A DNA stretch of 18,039 nt, from contig CALSCQ010003230.1 of assembly GCA_943704525.1 (NCBI GenBank), positions 1 through 18,039 on the forward strand, given 5' to 3'. A program made the translations under genes and the position numbers. The DNA is from Pigoraptor vietnamica (Eukaryota; Opisthokonta; Filasterea). The notes beneath the pieces are model-generated. The model made no database searches and was not told the origin of the DNA. It was given only the letters and a program-made list of their open reading frames with translations. Of this stretch, positions 1 through 12,480 are shown in pieces. Within the stretch, counting starts at the first letter, position 1. Each line of letters opens with the position of its first letter.

Positions 1-3000
1 GTAGAGACGGAACGATGGGTCGTAGTCGAGCACCCGGTCGCCCACGGCCACCTTCATGAGGCGCCCCGTGCGCGTGAAGTTGCCCGCAAGCACGTTCTCG
101 AGGCTCCCGTCGATCGTCTCGCCCACGTCCTCCACGAGCATCGGCCGACCGAGCAGCAGGCACTCCTCGAGCTTCTGGCCAAAATCGCGCGCGCCGAATC
201 GCGTGACGGCGAGCAAGTTGTCGGCCTCCTTGCTCCGGATCCACGCGCGACCCTGCCCCTGAGGGTCGATCAGCAGCGGGTGTCGCGGTGCAAACGCAGA
301 GATGGCGCCGTTCTGCGCCGACTGCTCGTCCGCGGGGAGCCCCTGCAGCTGCCACTGGCTCATCGTGTGCGCGTCGGCCAGCATCGACACAATGTCGCGG
401 TCGCTGCGCCGCGGCACGTGCTGTCGGTCGCAGTCGCTGCGCCACCGCGCTAGCAGGCGCTGTCGGACGTCCTGGCTGAAAGGGCCGGCGTACGTCAGGA
501 ATGCCGCGCACAGCGCAGCGTCGCCGACGACAAGCCCCAGCTCCTTCTCAAGCGCGCGGCTTGTGCCGCGCCACCGCTCGCGCTCTCCCGCGAGCCCGCT
601 GGTGAGCGCCACGGCCACCGCGATGCGCCGCCGGCAGCCCTCCGCCTCCGCGACGAGCGCCTCGGTGTGGCGAATGGCTTGGGCATGCGTCTCGCGCATT
701 GCGTCGAGCGCGGCCTGGCGGCTGTCGAGCTCGCGCTGAGTCGCGGCGAGGAATGCAAGTGCCTCGCGCTGCCGCGCTTCTGCGGCACGCACGGCGTCCT
801 TGAGGGGAATGACCTCGCGGTTGATGGCGTAAAACTCGACCATCGCGCGTACCCATGCGCACAGTCCGGCCACGTCGCCGCACGACACGCGCGCGCGCTC
901 GTAGTTGAAGTCTTCCGCGGCGAGGTAGGGCTCCACGAGCTCGCACATTTCCTCGTTGATCGAGTCCTTGTCGAACGCGACCAGGCTTGCGAGAAAGGTC
1001 GACTGCCCCATCACCAGCAGCGACTCGCGCCACGACGGCACGACGCCACCGGGCCCGTCCTTCGTTGCGGGCTGCACGGGGTCCACGCGCCGGCGCAGAA
1101 GCAGCAGCACGGCGTCCATGATGCGCTGGATGAGCTCCGGCGGCCGGCGCAGATTGCGCACCGTGTTAATGTCCTGCGCACGCAGCTGGTTCAGCGCCTT
1201 CTCCGCGCGCTCGAGCGCCGGCCGCGCAGCTTCGAGGCGCCCCTCGGCCACGCGCTTGTCCGCAGCCGTCCGCGCCGCCATGTCCGCCAAGCGCTCCTTC
1301 TCGCGAAGCACTTCGTTGCGTTTCGTCTCGGCCTCGACAGCGCCCGCCTGGATATCCTCCATCGTTGCCTGTGCCGACTCTTGCGCACGCGCGAGATCCT
1401 TCTCCTTCACGCCAAGCTCCTGCTGCAAGAGCGCAACGGCCTTTGTCGCCTCCTCGAGGCGCTCAACGCCAGTGCGCATGCGAGAGACTGTTGCGACGAT
1501 CTCTCCCACGAGGCGCGCATGCACAGATTTGAACGCCGCAATGTACGAGAGGAACGACGTCGGCGTCACGTACGTCTGACGGCGGAAGCGCTCGTAAAAC
1601 TCGCGAGACGCCTCCGCAGCGGCCGCGTGCGTGGCTGCGAAGTGGCTGACGAGACCGGAGCGTACAGCGGCAGCGTCCGCTGTGCGCGGGTCGTGGTCGG
1701 CGAGGAAGCTGGCGGCGACGGCCTGAAGCGCCTCCGCCGGCCACGCGTCGAACCAGTCCATCACACACGCGCTGATGAGGGGAGGAAATTTGAGAGCGCG
1801 CGAGCGGAAATTGCCGCCGTCGGGCGAAAAGCACAGCGCCACGTGGAACCGCGCCCTCACGCGGTCGTTGAAGAAGCGCAGCGCGGCCTGCGGCGTGTCC
1901 GGCGCATCCGGACGCTCCTTTCGCATCGTCTGCCCGACATCGGACGCAATCTGGTCAAGGTCTTCCTGTGCGAAGAGGGCGGGAATTTCGCCGGTCGCGA
2001 GGAACGCGGAGAGAAGCTCCAGCACGCCGTCATCGCGCGCGCACTCCTCGGAGAACAGCAGCGTCGCCGCAATGCCCTTTTCGCCCGTGCGGCGAATGGC
2101 CGGTCGCACGTCATCGAGGAAATTCGTCGGCCCGTACGCAGCGCCGCCCGTGAGCACGCAAAGCTCATGGCCAACAACGTACGCGGCGAGGCGGGCCAGG
2201 CTCCGCTTGCCGCTTCCGCCCACGCCGACGAGCAGCGCGTGGCCGCGGTCGCACGACAGGATGCGGGCGATGCGCGCCACGTGCCGCACGGCGTCGTCAA
2301 AGAGCACGATGGGGGCGTGGGGCCCCTTGGTCTGCTCCGCGCGGCGCGTGACGAGCACGCCGAGGCGCTCGCGGACATCTTCCAGTCGCGCAAGTTCGTA
2401 CGCTGCCAACGGCACTTCAAGCTCGCGCGCAGCGGCACCCGGCGCGACCGGCACGATACCCGACGCTGAGCTGAGGCCGCCGGGGCCCGCGAGGGGCGAC
2501 GGTGTAGCTTCCGGGCGCACGTCGTCCTCGCCGTCGTCCTCCGGGGGATCGCGCATGAAGTTGGCGAAGAAGATGCTCGTGTCGCACGCCATCGACGCGA
2601 GGGTGGACCCGTGCGCCTGCGTCGCGATGCGGGACATGGTCGCGGCAAACCACGACGAGTCCTCGGAGGCGACGAGGCGGTCGCCGATCACGCGCGCGCA
2701 CTCGTGGCCCCACAGCGCAAACAGCTGCTCCTGGGTGCCCATGGTGGCCGGGTGGCTCCGCAGCACGCCTTGGAATACGCGGCTGAGGTCGCGCAGGTTG
2801 AACGCATAGTGGGCCTTGCTCGGCGTCGGCAGCAGCTTCGCCTTCGCGGCCTGCCACAGGCGCCGCGTTAGGGCGACGAGCGCCGGAGCGGCGGCACACA
2901 CAGGCCGCGAGAAACCGCGGGACGACGTGAAGAAACCCGCGACAATGGCGCCGTAGATGCGATCGATGGACGCGTCCTCGGGGAGCGCACAGTTGATGGG

Positions 3001-6000
3001 GAAGAAGAGGCGCTTGAGGCGCTGCGGGATGTCGTTGCGGCCGCCGCCGGGGTGCATCATCGCCGCGAGCAGGCCCACGTCCGCGATGTGCTTCCACTCA
3101 CCGGGGCGCTCGAGGCTGTAGAACCCGCCCTGTTCGGCCAGCTGGCGCACAATCTCGTTCGTGGGCTGGTCGCCCCACACGTTGATGGCGGGCATGTTGA
3201 CGTTGTCGAGGAAGACCGTCATGCGGCGACCCCCGCGGGGGCCGTACGTGTTGCCGACGCGCTTGTCCACGCTCGCCTCGATCGCACGCTGGAACGACCC
3301 CGGGCTGGTCGCCGACGAGAAGCTGATGGTGCGCGACATTGCCCCCGATGCCTCCTGGGCGGAGAGGAAGCGCTCTGCGGTGCAGGTCTTGGCGCTGCCG
3401 GACTCGCCGATGAGGAGGACGGGGCGGCTGCGCTGGGCCAGCAGCGCAATCAGCGCCTCCGTGCGGACGCTCTCAGCCGTCGGGACATACAGCCCGTAGA
3501 AGTCCACGGTGGGCGCGGCAGGGAAGGACCACGCCGGGATGTCGTCCGTCCACCGGCGCCATTCGCCCCCTTCGCCCACGAGGCAATCGAAGACGGTGGG
3601 CGCGGAAGGGTCCGCCGCACCCACTGCGGACGACGACGCCGACGCGAGGGAAGTGCGGGACGTGTTCGCGAGGGCGCTGCGCGAGGAGGCGCCCGGCCCA
3701 AACGGAGGCCGTTCACTGCCAACCGAAACAGCGGGCGAACTCGGCGGAGGCGCCTGCCGCTGATCGCTCTCGCCGGGAACGTCCACGCCGAGCTCGCGCA
3801 TGGCGCCGTGCAGCCGCCGGCGGTCCTCGGGCTCGAGGACGCCCCCAAAGGCCCACGCGAGCGCAAAGGCAAAGAGGCGCGCCAGTCGACGGTCGGTGCC
3901 CGTGGCCGCCGGTGCTGCGGCGGAGGGCGCCGGTCGCGCGGGTGCGCCGTCGTCGATGGGCGGGAGGAGTGCGTCGAGGAGGTCGGCCATGCATGCCACC
4001 TGGTTCACGAGGCGCAGCTGCATCCGAGGACGCAGTTCCGCCAACACAAATGCCCACAGCGGGTCCACATATTGCTCGGCGAGCGAAAGCAGCGCCGTTG
4101 CCTCCGCCGGCGTGCGCCGCGATGCCCAACCGCGGAAGACCGCACGCCAGCTGAGCGAGGCCTCGCCCATGTAGACCATGCCCGCGCGCGAGACGGTCGC
4201 GGGGGAGGCGTTCTCGAGCGACGACACCTCAAAGACCAGGCGCAGCGTCGCGGGCATGGGGAGGCGGTCGCCGTTCGCCAGCGTGAGAATCTTGTTGTCG
4301 TCGAGCACCGAGTTGAGATTCTCAATCCAGATGGCGTCGACAGGCCCGTCGAGCGTAATCCACACCGTCTCCTTGCGCCCGCCCCGCGCCGCACGCCGCC
4401 ACAGGGCGGAGAAGATGCCGTCCGTCCAATCGTTCGTGGCGACATCGAGCGCGCCAAACATCTGCGAGGCGGTAATTGCCTTCGGGTTCATCCGGACCTC
4501 GCGGTGCGGCTGGCCGAGGCGGGTGAGCGCGCGGAGGAGCGTCCGGATGCACGCCGACTTCCCGCTGCCCGAGGGGCCGAGCATCATGAGCCCGTGGCGC
4601 ACCAGCGACGACTCGTAGAGCTGCAGGGCCTTGCGCTGCCACTCGTCCTCCACGACGAGTCCGTCCTCGTCCGCCTGTGCCGCGAGCGCGCCCTCCAGCT
4701 CCGGGTGCGAGTCCGACGCGATCGACTGCCCGGGGAAGAGGTCCGCGACCAGGCTGAGGAAGAGCGGGCCGTCCGCGTCCACGAGTTTCGAGAGGTTCAT
4801 GTCGCGGAGCACGCGCATGAGAACGACGGACTCAGGGAGCGACGGATTCGACCGCCGCGCGGCGCCGCACGCGCGCAGCACCGACAGCATGTTGCGGAGG
4901 CCAAAGTCGTAGTGACGCTGCCGCGAGAGCTGTCCCTCGCACAGGGCGTAGAGGACGAAGAACTTGCGTGCGAGGACGACGCTTTTCTGGAAGCCGCAGC
5001 TGGCGAGCTTCACGCGGATGATGATCTGGCGGTCGGGGACCATCATCGCCACGCTGCGCATCAGCATCTTCATGTTCTCGGGCAGCTCCTGTCGACCGGC
5101 GTACCCCGGGTTCATCGTCACAAACACGCCGAGCTCGGGGTTCAGCGCGACCGTGTCGCCGTCCGTGAACACAAACTCCCGCGCGCGCTCGCGCTTCGCC
5201 GCAAAGACGCATGCAATTTGCTGCGCGGCGGCCGAAAGCACCGGCAGTTCGATGCGGTTGAACTCGTCGAAGCAGCCCCAGCAGCCCGACTGCGCGAGGC
5301 CCTTGTAGATGCGCCCGAGGCCGCGGTAGTCCATCTGGTCCGAGCAGTTGAACACGAGAACGTACTTGCCCAGCGCGCGCCCCATGTCCTTCACCGTCTC
5401 TGTCTTGCCCGTGCCCGCGGGGCCGAGGGGCATCCCGCCGAGGCACAGCGAGATGGCCTGCGCGAGCGTCACGTAGCAGCGGTCGGTCAGTGGCGTGATG
5501 ACGAGGCGCTCGGTGCACCCGAGATACTCGTGCTGGTAGCGGAATTCGGCGTCCGCGATCGACACGAAGCAGTCGCCACGGTCGGCCTCCCAGTAGAAGC
5601 GCGCCTGCCGCAGCCACTCAAAGTCCGTGAGGCCCCGCACGCCCTCGGCGACAAGCTTGTCAAAGACGTCGCGCTGGTGCACCTGGATGGTGATCAGCGT
5701 CTCGATCTTGGTGCGCTCGCGCGGCGCGAGGTCGCGCATCGCAAGGGCGACGAGGGACGACAACAGCTCGCCGTTGCGGACGTTCGTCTGCCGCATGATT
5801 TGGCGGTCGTTGCGGGCCCTCGAGAGCGCGTCCTCGCACAGGCGCGTCCACAGCACCTGCACGCCCATCAGCGCGGCCTGCGCGGGGTACGCCGCGACGA
5901 CTTCCGGCAAGGGGCGGACTTGCGCATCGGCACACACACGGCGGATGACATCGAGCACGGCCGCCTGCATGCCGCGCACGAGCACGTCCAGCCACAGCTC

Positions 6001-9000
6001 GGCGTTGCCGGCAGCGACCACAGGGGCGGTGAGAGGCAGACGCTCGCCCTCCGCCGACACGAGCGCGGCGATCCACTCGCGCTGCGCCTCGTCAAATTCG
6101 ACGGACTGCACGTTGTCGAACACGCTCCGAAAGTGCGGCTGCATGGCCGAGGGATCGGACGTCTGTCCGAGCATCTCGAGAAGCGGAGGGTCCGACACAA
6201 AGTAGAAGCGCGGGAAAAGCGCGCGCTTGCGCTCCAAATATCCGGCGAGCGACTTTTGGCAGAGCTCGAGCTGCTCCTGGAGGCCCGGGAGCTGCCGCCC
6301 CACGCCGTCCTCCGACGCCGCAAGCGCGACGACATTCCGCACCTCCGCCGTGCGCTTCATGAGCGCCGACCACGCGCGGTCGATAGCCATGAAGCGGCGC
6401 GCCTCCGCGGGCAGCTGGCGCGCAATGTCGCCGCCGCAGAAGACGGCTTCGAGATACACCCACATGTTCTGAACCTCCATCCAGCGGTCAAGCACCTCGT
6501 TGGCCGTGCTCAGCCGCGCCACCCACTGCGATATCGACACGCGAAAGTGGGCGTTGTGCCGGTTGGACGCGAGCGAGGCGAGGGCGACCATGGCATCTTC
6601 GAGCGCCTGCATCGTGTCCTTCGTTGTGGTGGCGCCGAGGAGCACGCAGCCGCGTCCCTTAAACGGAACGACCTCAAATTCGCGCGAGGTCCACTCGGTC
6701 GCAATGGCGCGCAGGCGCGTCTCAATGTCCATTTCGCGCTGCGCGGCGTGCACAATCTCCTCGATCTCGTCCGCCTTCTCCGCCAGCCCGGTGGCGATGA
6801 TGTCGCGCACACGCAGCTCCGACACGGGCCGCGCCGGCGGCTCGGGGACGAGCGCAAGCACGGCCGCCCAGTGGCGCTCCTGCACCGCCTGGCCCCGCAG
6901 GCGCGCCAGCAGCGGCACCGCGGCGGCCCATTGCTCGAGCGTCGTCCGCAGCTCGACGCAGGCCTTCCACTCCCTCACGGCGCGGGGCATCGCGCGGCAC
7001 TTGGCGAGGTGCTCCGCGATCTGGTCCGTGAGGAGCGCCACGTCGACCGAGGCCCACGGCATCTCCGCCTGCCGGCCGATGGATGCGTGCGCTGCATCGT
7101 ACACAGAAAAGAGCCGCTCGGCCAGGCGGAGGTCACGACGGATGCGCGCAATCTCCGCAAACTCCGTCGGCGGATCGCCAAACATCTGCTGCCCCTCCCA
7201 CAGTTCCTCCGCACGCCGGTCGATCTTATCGAGGAGGGCAGCGAAGCCGCGCGTGCGCTCAAGTGCAGCCTTCCGCGGCGTACCGGGCGCGAGCGGGCCA
7301 CGCGCATCGTAATCCTCCACGAAGCGAGCGACATCTGCCGAGAGCTCGGCCACCGTCTCTGCCAGTGTGGCACCAAGTGCGGGCTGCACCGACAGCAGGT
7401 AGGAGCCCATATCACCCGCGGCCGCGTGCAGTTTGAACCAGGCGTACCGCAGCTCGCTCACGCGGTCTGTCTCCTCCTGCGGCACGGCCACATCGAGGCG
7501 CGCGAGCAGGGCATACGACTCTTCCACGGGCCCAATGCGCGCCTCAACGTCTGTCCAGGTGAAGCGCAGCTCTGCCATGTGGCGCATCACTTCGCGCACG
7601 GTCGCAAGGTCCAGCGGCCGGGCTTCCCGTGCAGCCAAGAGAACCTTCTGCTTCGTCGCCATAAACGCGCTCACATCATCCAACTCGGCGCGCGCCCGAC
7701 GCCGCAGCCGATCGCCCAGGCCCTCGCGCCAATTACGTGCGCTCGACGCAAGCGTGCGCACGGCGCTCTCGGCATCGACAAGCAACGGACCGACCACGAT
7801 CACGCGCGGAAACGCCAGGATATTGCGTTCCAGGTCGGCGTATTTGCGCATCTCGGCCTCGAAATCCGCGACGGACGGACTGCCCGCGACGAAGGCGTCG
7901 AGGTCGGCCTGCGGGTCTCGCCTCCACAGAAACTCAAAGGGGCGGAAGGCAGCGAGGCGCTCTGCAACGGTGGTGCGCATGTGGCCAGTGGCGGAGGACA
8001 GCACGACGGCAAAGGATGCCACCTCGTGGTCACGGCCCACAAGGTCGCCGTAGAAGCCTCCGCGGGAGGGCCGCACAAGGTGCGCAATTTCGGCGTCGGC
8101 CTGCGCGTCCGATGGAACCGCCACGTCCACCAATGGCGCGGCCACAGCGGGTTGTGCAGCGGCGCTTCCTACGGGGGCGCCAGCATCCTGGGACTGCCGG
8201 CGGCTCTTCTGCGCCTCCAGCTGTGCGATGGTCAGCGGATAGCCCCAAACGCGAATGCGCCGCAGAAGCCCGAGAAGCTGCTGTGCCAGGCGGAGCAGCG
8301 CCGTGTGCACGTCTTCCGCCGCCGGGTGCACCCCCAGGTGCGGTGCGGACAGAACAACTTCAGCGCGGAATAGCGGCGCGCGACCTGGCGCGCTGGCCGT
8401 GGCCGCGCCGGCGACCAGTTCAGCGCCCTGCGACGCCGAGAGATCGACGCCGTCGCTCGATCGTGAGGCACCGGTATCGCGATAGTCCAACTGCCTCTTC
8501 AGCACGTCCATGCTTCCACGGACGCAGCGCAGCACTGCCTTGAGCGCCTTCGCCCCGCACCGCTGGTGGAACGGGCCGACGCACTCCGCGATCGACGCCG
8601 CCTCATGGTCGAGGTACGGCGCCGTGATGATGGCGACCATGTCCTGCGAGGCCGCCTCAGCCGCCGCCAGACGCGCGTTGATGGCGGTCACGGTGGATGA
8701 CGACGACCGCTCCACGCTGCGCACAAAGGTTTCGAAGGCGGGGAGATCGACGTCAGCAAACGAGATCTCGCCGGGGAGTGCGCCCTGGTGGGCCGCGACC
8801 AGTGCCACAAGAGCCGCGTCGGGCTCCCACACGCGCGTTGCCGAAATCTCGGCAAGTGGCACCTTCATGCGGTTGCGGGCGTCAAGAGTGCGCCGGAGAA
8901 CCTCTTCGCTGACGTCCAGTTGGGCCTCAACGGCGGCCATGAAATCGTCCGCGCGTGCAGACATCCACGTGACCGTGGTGGTGCCTGCCTCAAACGCGCC

Positions 9001-12000
9001 CTCCACACGGCGCAGGTGCGGCGCAAAGAGCCCCGTCACCTCCCGCGGAACGGCACTCGCCAGGCGCGCGTGCCGCCGGCATGCCAGCGACAGCCTCGAC
9101 GCCAACAGCTTCACGCGGCGCTCCTGCTGCTGCAGAAACTCCCCGTGGTCAGGCAGCTCGACAGACATTCGCGCCATCGCACACGCCTCGCGCATGGCCT
9201 CCGAAAGCGCCGGGTCAAGGTTGACGTGGAGGCTTCCGTCCGCCGGATGCCGCACAAGGACGGTCACGCTCAGCGAGCCCAGTACACCGCGCGACGAGGA
9301 CGCCCACGTCTCCACCCACAGGAGCTCATAACGCGTGAGCGTGGACATGACGCGGTTGTAGCGCTTGATGGCTCTACGGCCGTCGTCCGTGTGCAGAACA
9401 GCGTCGCATTGTCGAAGCAGGCGCATGGGGTCCTCTATCTTGCGCATTAGATGGCGCGCCCATGCTGTGCATGTGTGTGTGTGTGTGTGTGTGTGTATTT
9501 GGAGAGTGGGGAGGGGGAAGGGGGAAGCGAGTGAGCCTAGGTCGGTGGTGCAGCCTCTGAGCGCGGGTAAGTGATGGCCCACCGATGCAGCCGGCCGCCT
9601 GGGGCATGTCGCGCGCCACCGGAGGGCGCTCTCGCAACTGCTCGTACGTGTCCGCAACGACGCGGAGATCGCGAACAAAGTGCTCAAACACGATGCCCAT
9701 CCACCGCTCCATGGCGTCCTGCACGCGGCCAGCGCTCAGCACGTTGGCAACAGGCCTCACTTCGGACGATTAGCGAGGCAAACACGCGCGCACGTACCGC
9801 AAGAACGCCACCCTCGAGGGCGCGAAGAAGCGCAATCGCCGACTCCGTGGAAGGCGCGTCCGACAGCGCGTGGTGGACGGTCGCCTGGATCTCGTCCTCG
9901 AGTGCCACCACTGCTTCCACAAAGTGCGATGCTGCGGAATCGAAAGCCTGCACACACGGCACTCAGCACATACATACTGGCGCAGCTCGCGCACGCTCAC
10001 GCACACACGCACACGCACACACGCACACACGCACACACACACACACGCACACACACACAAACATACACACACACACACGAAAGCGGCACGCACCATGTTC
10101 TTCACGTCGAGCGGATCGCCCGCAGTGTGTCGCATCTCAGCCACGGCGGCGCGGAACCTTGCCACCACGGGCTCAAGCGCCTCGTGCACCTGCGCGAGGG
10201 GAACGAGCGTCTCGAACCGCTCGATTCGCCTGAACATGCCGCAGAGCCCGTCCAGGCGTCGGCAGAAGTGATCGAAGCGACCGAAAATGGACGCCTCGCT
10301 CAAATCAAATGCCCGGGCACCCGACGCATTCTGCGACCATCGGCGATGATGAGTTGGTCACGCGCGATCAGGGTGCGTGGGATTCGCGAGTCCGTCGGAG
10401 CACGCCCATACGCCCACATCACACAGGCACAAACAGCCGGCTGATTACCCGCCGACCTCCAATAATTCATGTGCAATAGCAAAGGCAGAGCGAAAGGGAA
10501 AATAAGAACAGTCACGCGAGTGTCAGTGGCCAACCTTGGCGTCGTGGTACGCCGCCTGGTAGGCCCGGTTCAGCGCAGCGCACGCCTCGCATCGCGCAAG
10601 CAACTCGGCGCGGTCCGCCGCCCACACCGATGCGCCGGCGCCCGCGACGTATGCCTTGCAGCAGAGCACCATTTGGTTCGTGATCTTGCCAAACAGCGCC
10701 GTCATTTGCTCGGACGTGTTGTAGTATCGCGCGATGCTGCGCGGCAACGGGCAGAGTGAGCCACGCGCACGGCATGAAACGCACCCGTCGCACGCACCTG
10801 TACATCATGGCAACGGCGCTCATGAGGCCAGGCAGGGTGTCCACCATGCGCGCGGGGTCCGACTGGTACAGCGGGTCCAGGAAACGCCCGAGCGTGTAGA
10901 GGTATTTGACATTGTCCTGCGGGAGCGCGTGTGAGCATCCCCACCCAACCCCGTCCACACGCCGCGCACAGCACGCAAGCAAGCACAACCGGGCCCATTG
11001 CACACCTTGGCTTCGTTCGCAGCGTCCGTCACGCGCGTGTCTGTTTCCCGCCAACCGGTCATCACCCGCGACCGGGCGGCGCGCGCCACCGCGACAACGG
11101 CCTTGCGCGCGGGGTGCCGCAGCTGCTCCGTGATGTGGCTAAAGGCGAGCATGCGCGATTTCCAGTGCTCCAGTTCGGACTCTGGGCCGGAGCCGTCCGA
11201 CTCGCGCCGAAGCTGCGACGCCTCGTTCAGCAGCGCCTCGATGTCTGCCCGCCATCGCTCCATCAGCTCTGGGGACGCAGCGAGGGAATGTCAGCAAAGA
11301 CGGCACCAGCGGAGGGACATGAGCAGAGGAAGGGACAAAATCAGCGACGCCCCGCCCACCCTCGCACGCGGCAACGACTTCACCGGACGCGGACGCGGCG
11401 ACAATGTCTGAGGGCGCACACCCGACCGCAGCCGCACCGCTGGGCTCCGCGAGCACCACACAGCCACGCACACACGCTACCGACGACCCCACGACATCGT
11501 CAAACCGTCGCATGCTCTCGGTCATGTCCTGCATCACGGCGGCATCGCGCGGGACGGCGCGGTCGAGCCTCCCCCAGCGCGCCTGGGCTGCAAGCAGCGG
11601 CTCAAAGACACCGCCGACGCAGTGACGCAAGGAGTCCAACATGCCGATGCCGCCCTCAATCTCGAGGAGGGAGAGGGCCTCGTGGATGTTTGCCGCTGAC
11701 ACGACGCCGTGGGCTACTCGCAGCATCGCGACGCACGGGTTCGCGCCCACTGCCGCCCACCGTGTCGACGCCGCAATTGCGTCCTGCCCAGAGGCGCGCC
11801 ATCAGCCGCCGGAACCAACGCGCACAAATAGACAGCCGTGCACCCACCTTCTCTTCACGCGGCCCTGCGACCCATACAAACACAGGCGGCACTTCCGCGA
11901 TGGCCGCCTCTCCTTCCACCGGGCGCAGCAGCGCGTGCACTGCAGCCAGCGACTCATCCCGCGCAAGCAGCGAGAATTCGACTACGCTTGCGTCGACGGC

Positions 12001-12273
12001 CAGCAGCAACGCCACGCGCTCAAACAGATGCCGGTGGCGGTCGTCTACCAACTTTCGCGCCTGCCGCACGCGCTCGTCCCTCTTCCGCGTAATGTGCGAC
12101 GCTGCAATGACCTTAGTCACGCTCAAAGTGCGTCGTCGATTGAGAGCCGCCGCATTCGCATCTGCCGCAGGCCTTGCACCGGGCACACCCAGCAGCCGCA
12201 CGCCGGATGCCCGCCGCGCAGCCACCGGTGGCACAGGCGCGGCCGGCGTGCCTGGACCGTGTGCGCCGTCCAT
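1..12273 (-). CDS. DNAH5/DNAH8-like: Axonemal outer-arm dynein heavy chain, DNAH5/DNAH8 (gamma) type; 3' end beyond window
   Basis: ATP-driven motor of the ciliary outer dynein arm. Exons: 12273-11848, 11783-11360, 11268-11006, 10916-10798, 10736-10535, 10330-10094, 9947-9798, 9718-9583, 9464 to <1. All phases agree and codon 3807 ends exactly at base 1. The ATG is the first in frame after a TGA. Seen in order: an Ala/Arg-rich N-terminus; tail blocks such as NEAK-DNVKYLYTL, IFGRFDHFCRRL and WARHLMRKIEDPM; the linker; AAA1 P-loop GPAGTGKT (2000-2007) with FDEFNRIE; AAA2 GPSGSGKS (2282-2289); AAA3 GESGSAKT (2672-2679) with Walker B FLDNVNMP; AAA4 GVGGSGKRS (3066-3074); stalk coiled coils either side of a microtubule-binding domain at about 3415-3540; and the start of AAA5, cut at FRLY. 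Relatives are about 4600 aa, so roughly 800 residues are missing. Ser/Pro/Ala-rich inserts lie at about 2548-2613 and 2955-2994. The tail, including DNVKYLYTL and YYNTSE, resembles DNAH5/8 more than other classes as I recall them; the subclass is less certain than the family. Confidence 0.95.
9472..9496. repeat. (TG)n microsatellite in dynein intron 8
   Basis: About 12 uninterrupted TG units on the plus strand. On the gene's sense strand this is a CA run inside the intron 9582-9465, ending a few bases before the acceptor ATGCACAG. It occupies the place where a pyrimidine tract is normally found. Confidence 0.95.
9999..10078. repeat. Imperfect (CA)n array in dynein intron 6
   Basis: CA repeat with scattered CG and AA/AT interruptions, entirely inside the 146-nt intron 10093-9948. 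In the pre-mRNA it reads as UG repeats and fills more than half of the intron, starting shortly after the donor GTGCGT. Confidence 0.95.
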
Positions 12274-12290
12274 GACACTCGTGGGGACCC

Positions 12291-12330
12291 ACCCCCGGTC
12301 GCCCCCGGTCACCCCCGATCACCCCCGGTC
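12291..12330 (-). repeat. Four tandem decamers with G5 runs just upstream of the dynein start (possible G-quadruplex)
   Basis: Four head-to-tail 10-bp units, consensus ACCCCCGGTC on the plus strand, with two substituted bases. On the dynein sense strand this gives four GGGGG runs with 5-nt spacers, 18-57 nt upstream of the ATG at 12273. This fits the usual four-tract G-quadruplex rule. The units also carry TGA stops that close the frame upstream of the ATG. Probably 5' UTR or core promoter; transcription start not seen. Confidence 0.85.
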
Positions 12331-12464
12331 AGCAGCCACGCGCGCTCATCACACCTCCGAGAGCGACGCAGCCGTCCGCCGAGTAGCCTTGTGCGCGCAT
12401 GCCACTCGTGCGCCTGCGCAGTGCACAGCCGCAGTGCGCTTTGAGCCCGGCCAATGCCACGGTT

Positions 12465-12478
12465 GGCGCCTTGGCAAC
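12465..12478 (+). promoter_or_regulatory. X-box-like (RFX) element upstream of the ciliary dynein gene
   Basis: GGCGCC-TT-GGCAAC. It matches the ciliary X-box consensus GYYNCC-AT-RRNRAC at 12 of 14 positions; the second base and the first centre base differ. It lies 192 nt upstream of the dynein ATG, a typical X-box distance. The right half-site GGCAAC is perfect. A chance match is possible in GC-rich DNA. Confidence 0.35.
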
Positions 12479-12480
12479 TG

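Noticed and set aside
667-2469. Open plus-strand frame of 600 codons
   Set aside because: Same in-register antisense shadow of the dynein stalk/AAA4 region; no recognisable domain. The minus strand here encodes clear AAA4 and stalk motifs.
3052-8373. Open plus-strand frame of 1773 codons
   Set aside because: It lies exactly codon-on-codon opposite the dynein exon. It stays open because the dynein gene avoids TTA, CTA and TCA codons, whose complements are stops. Its translation is Arg/His/Ala-rich and shows no family motif.
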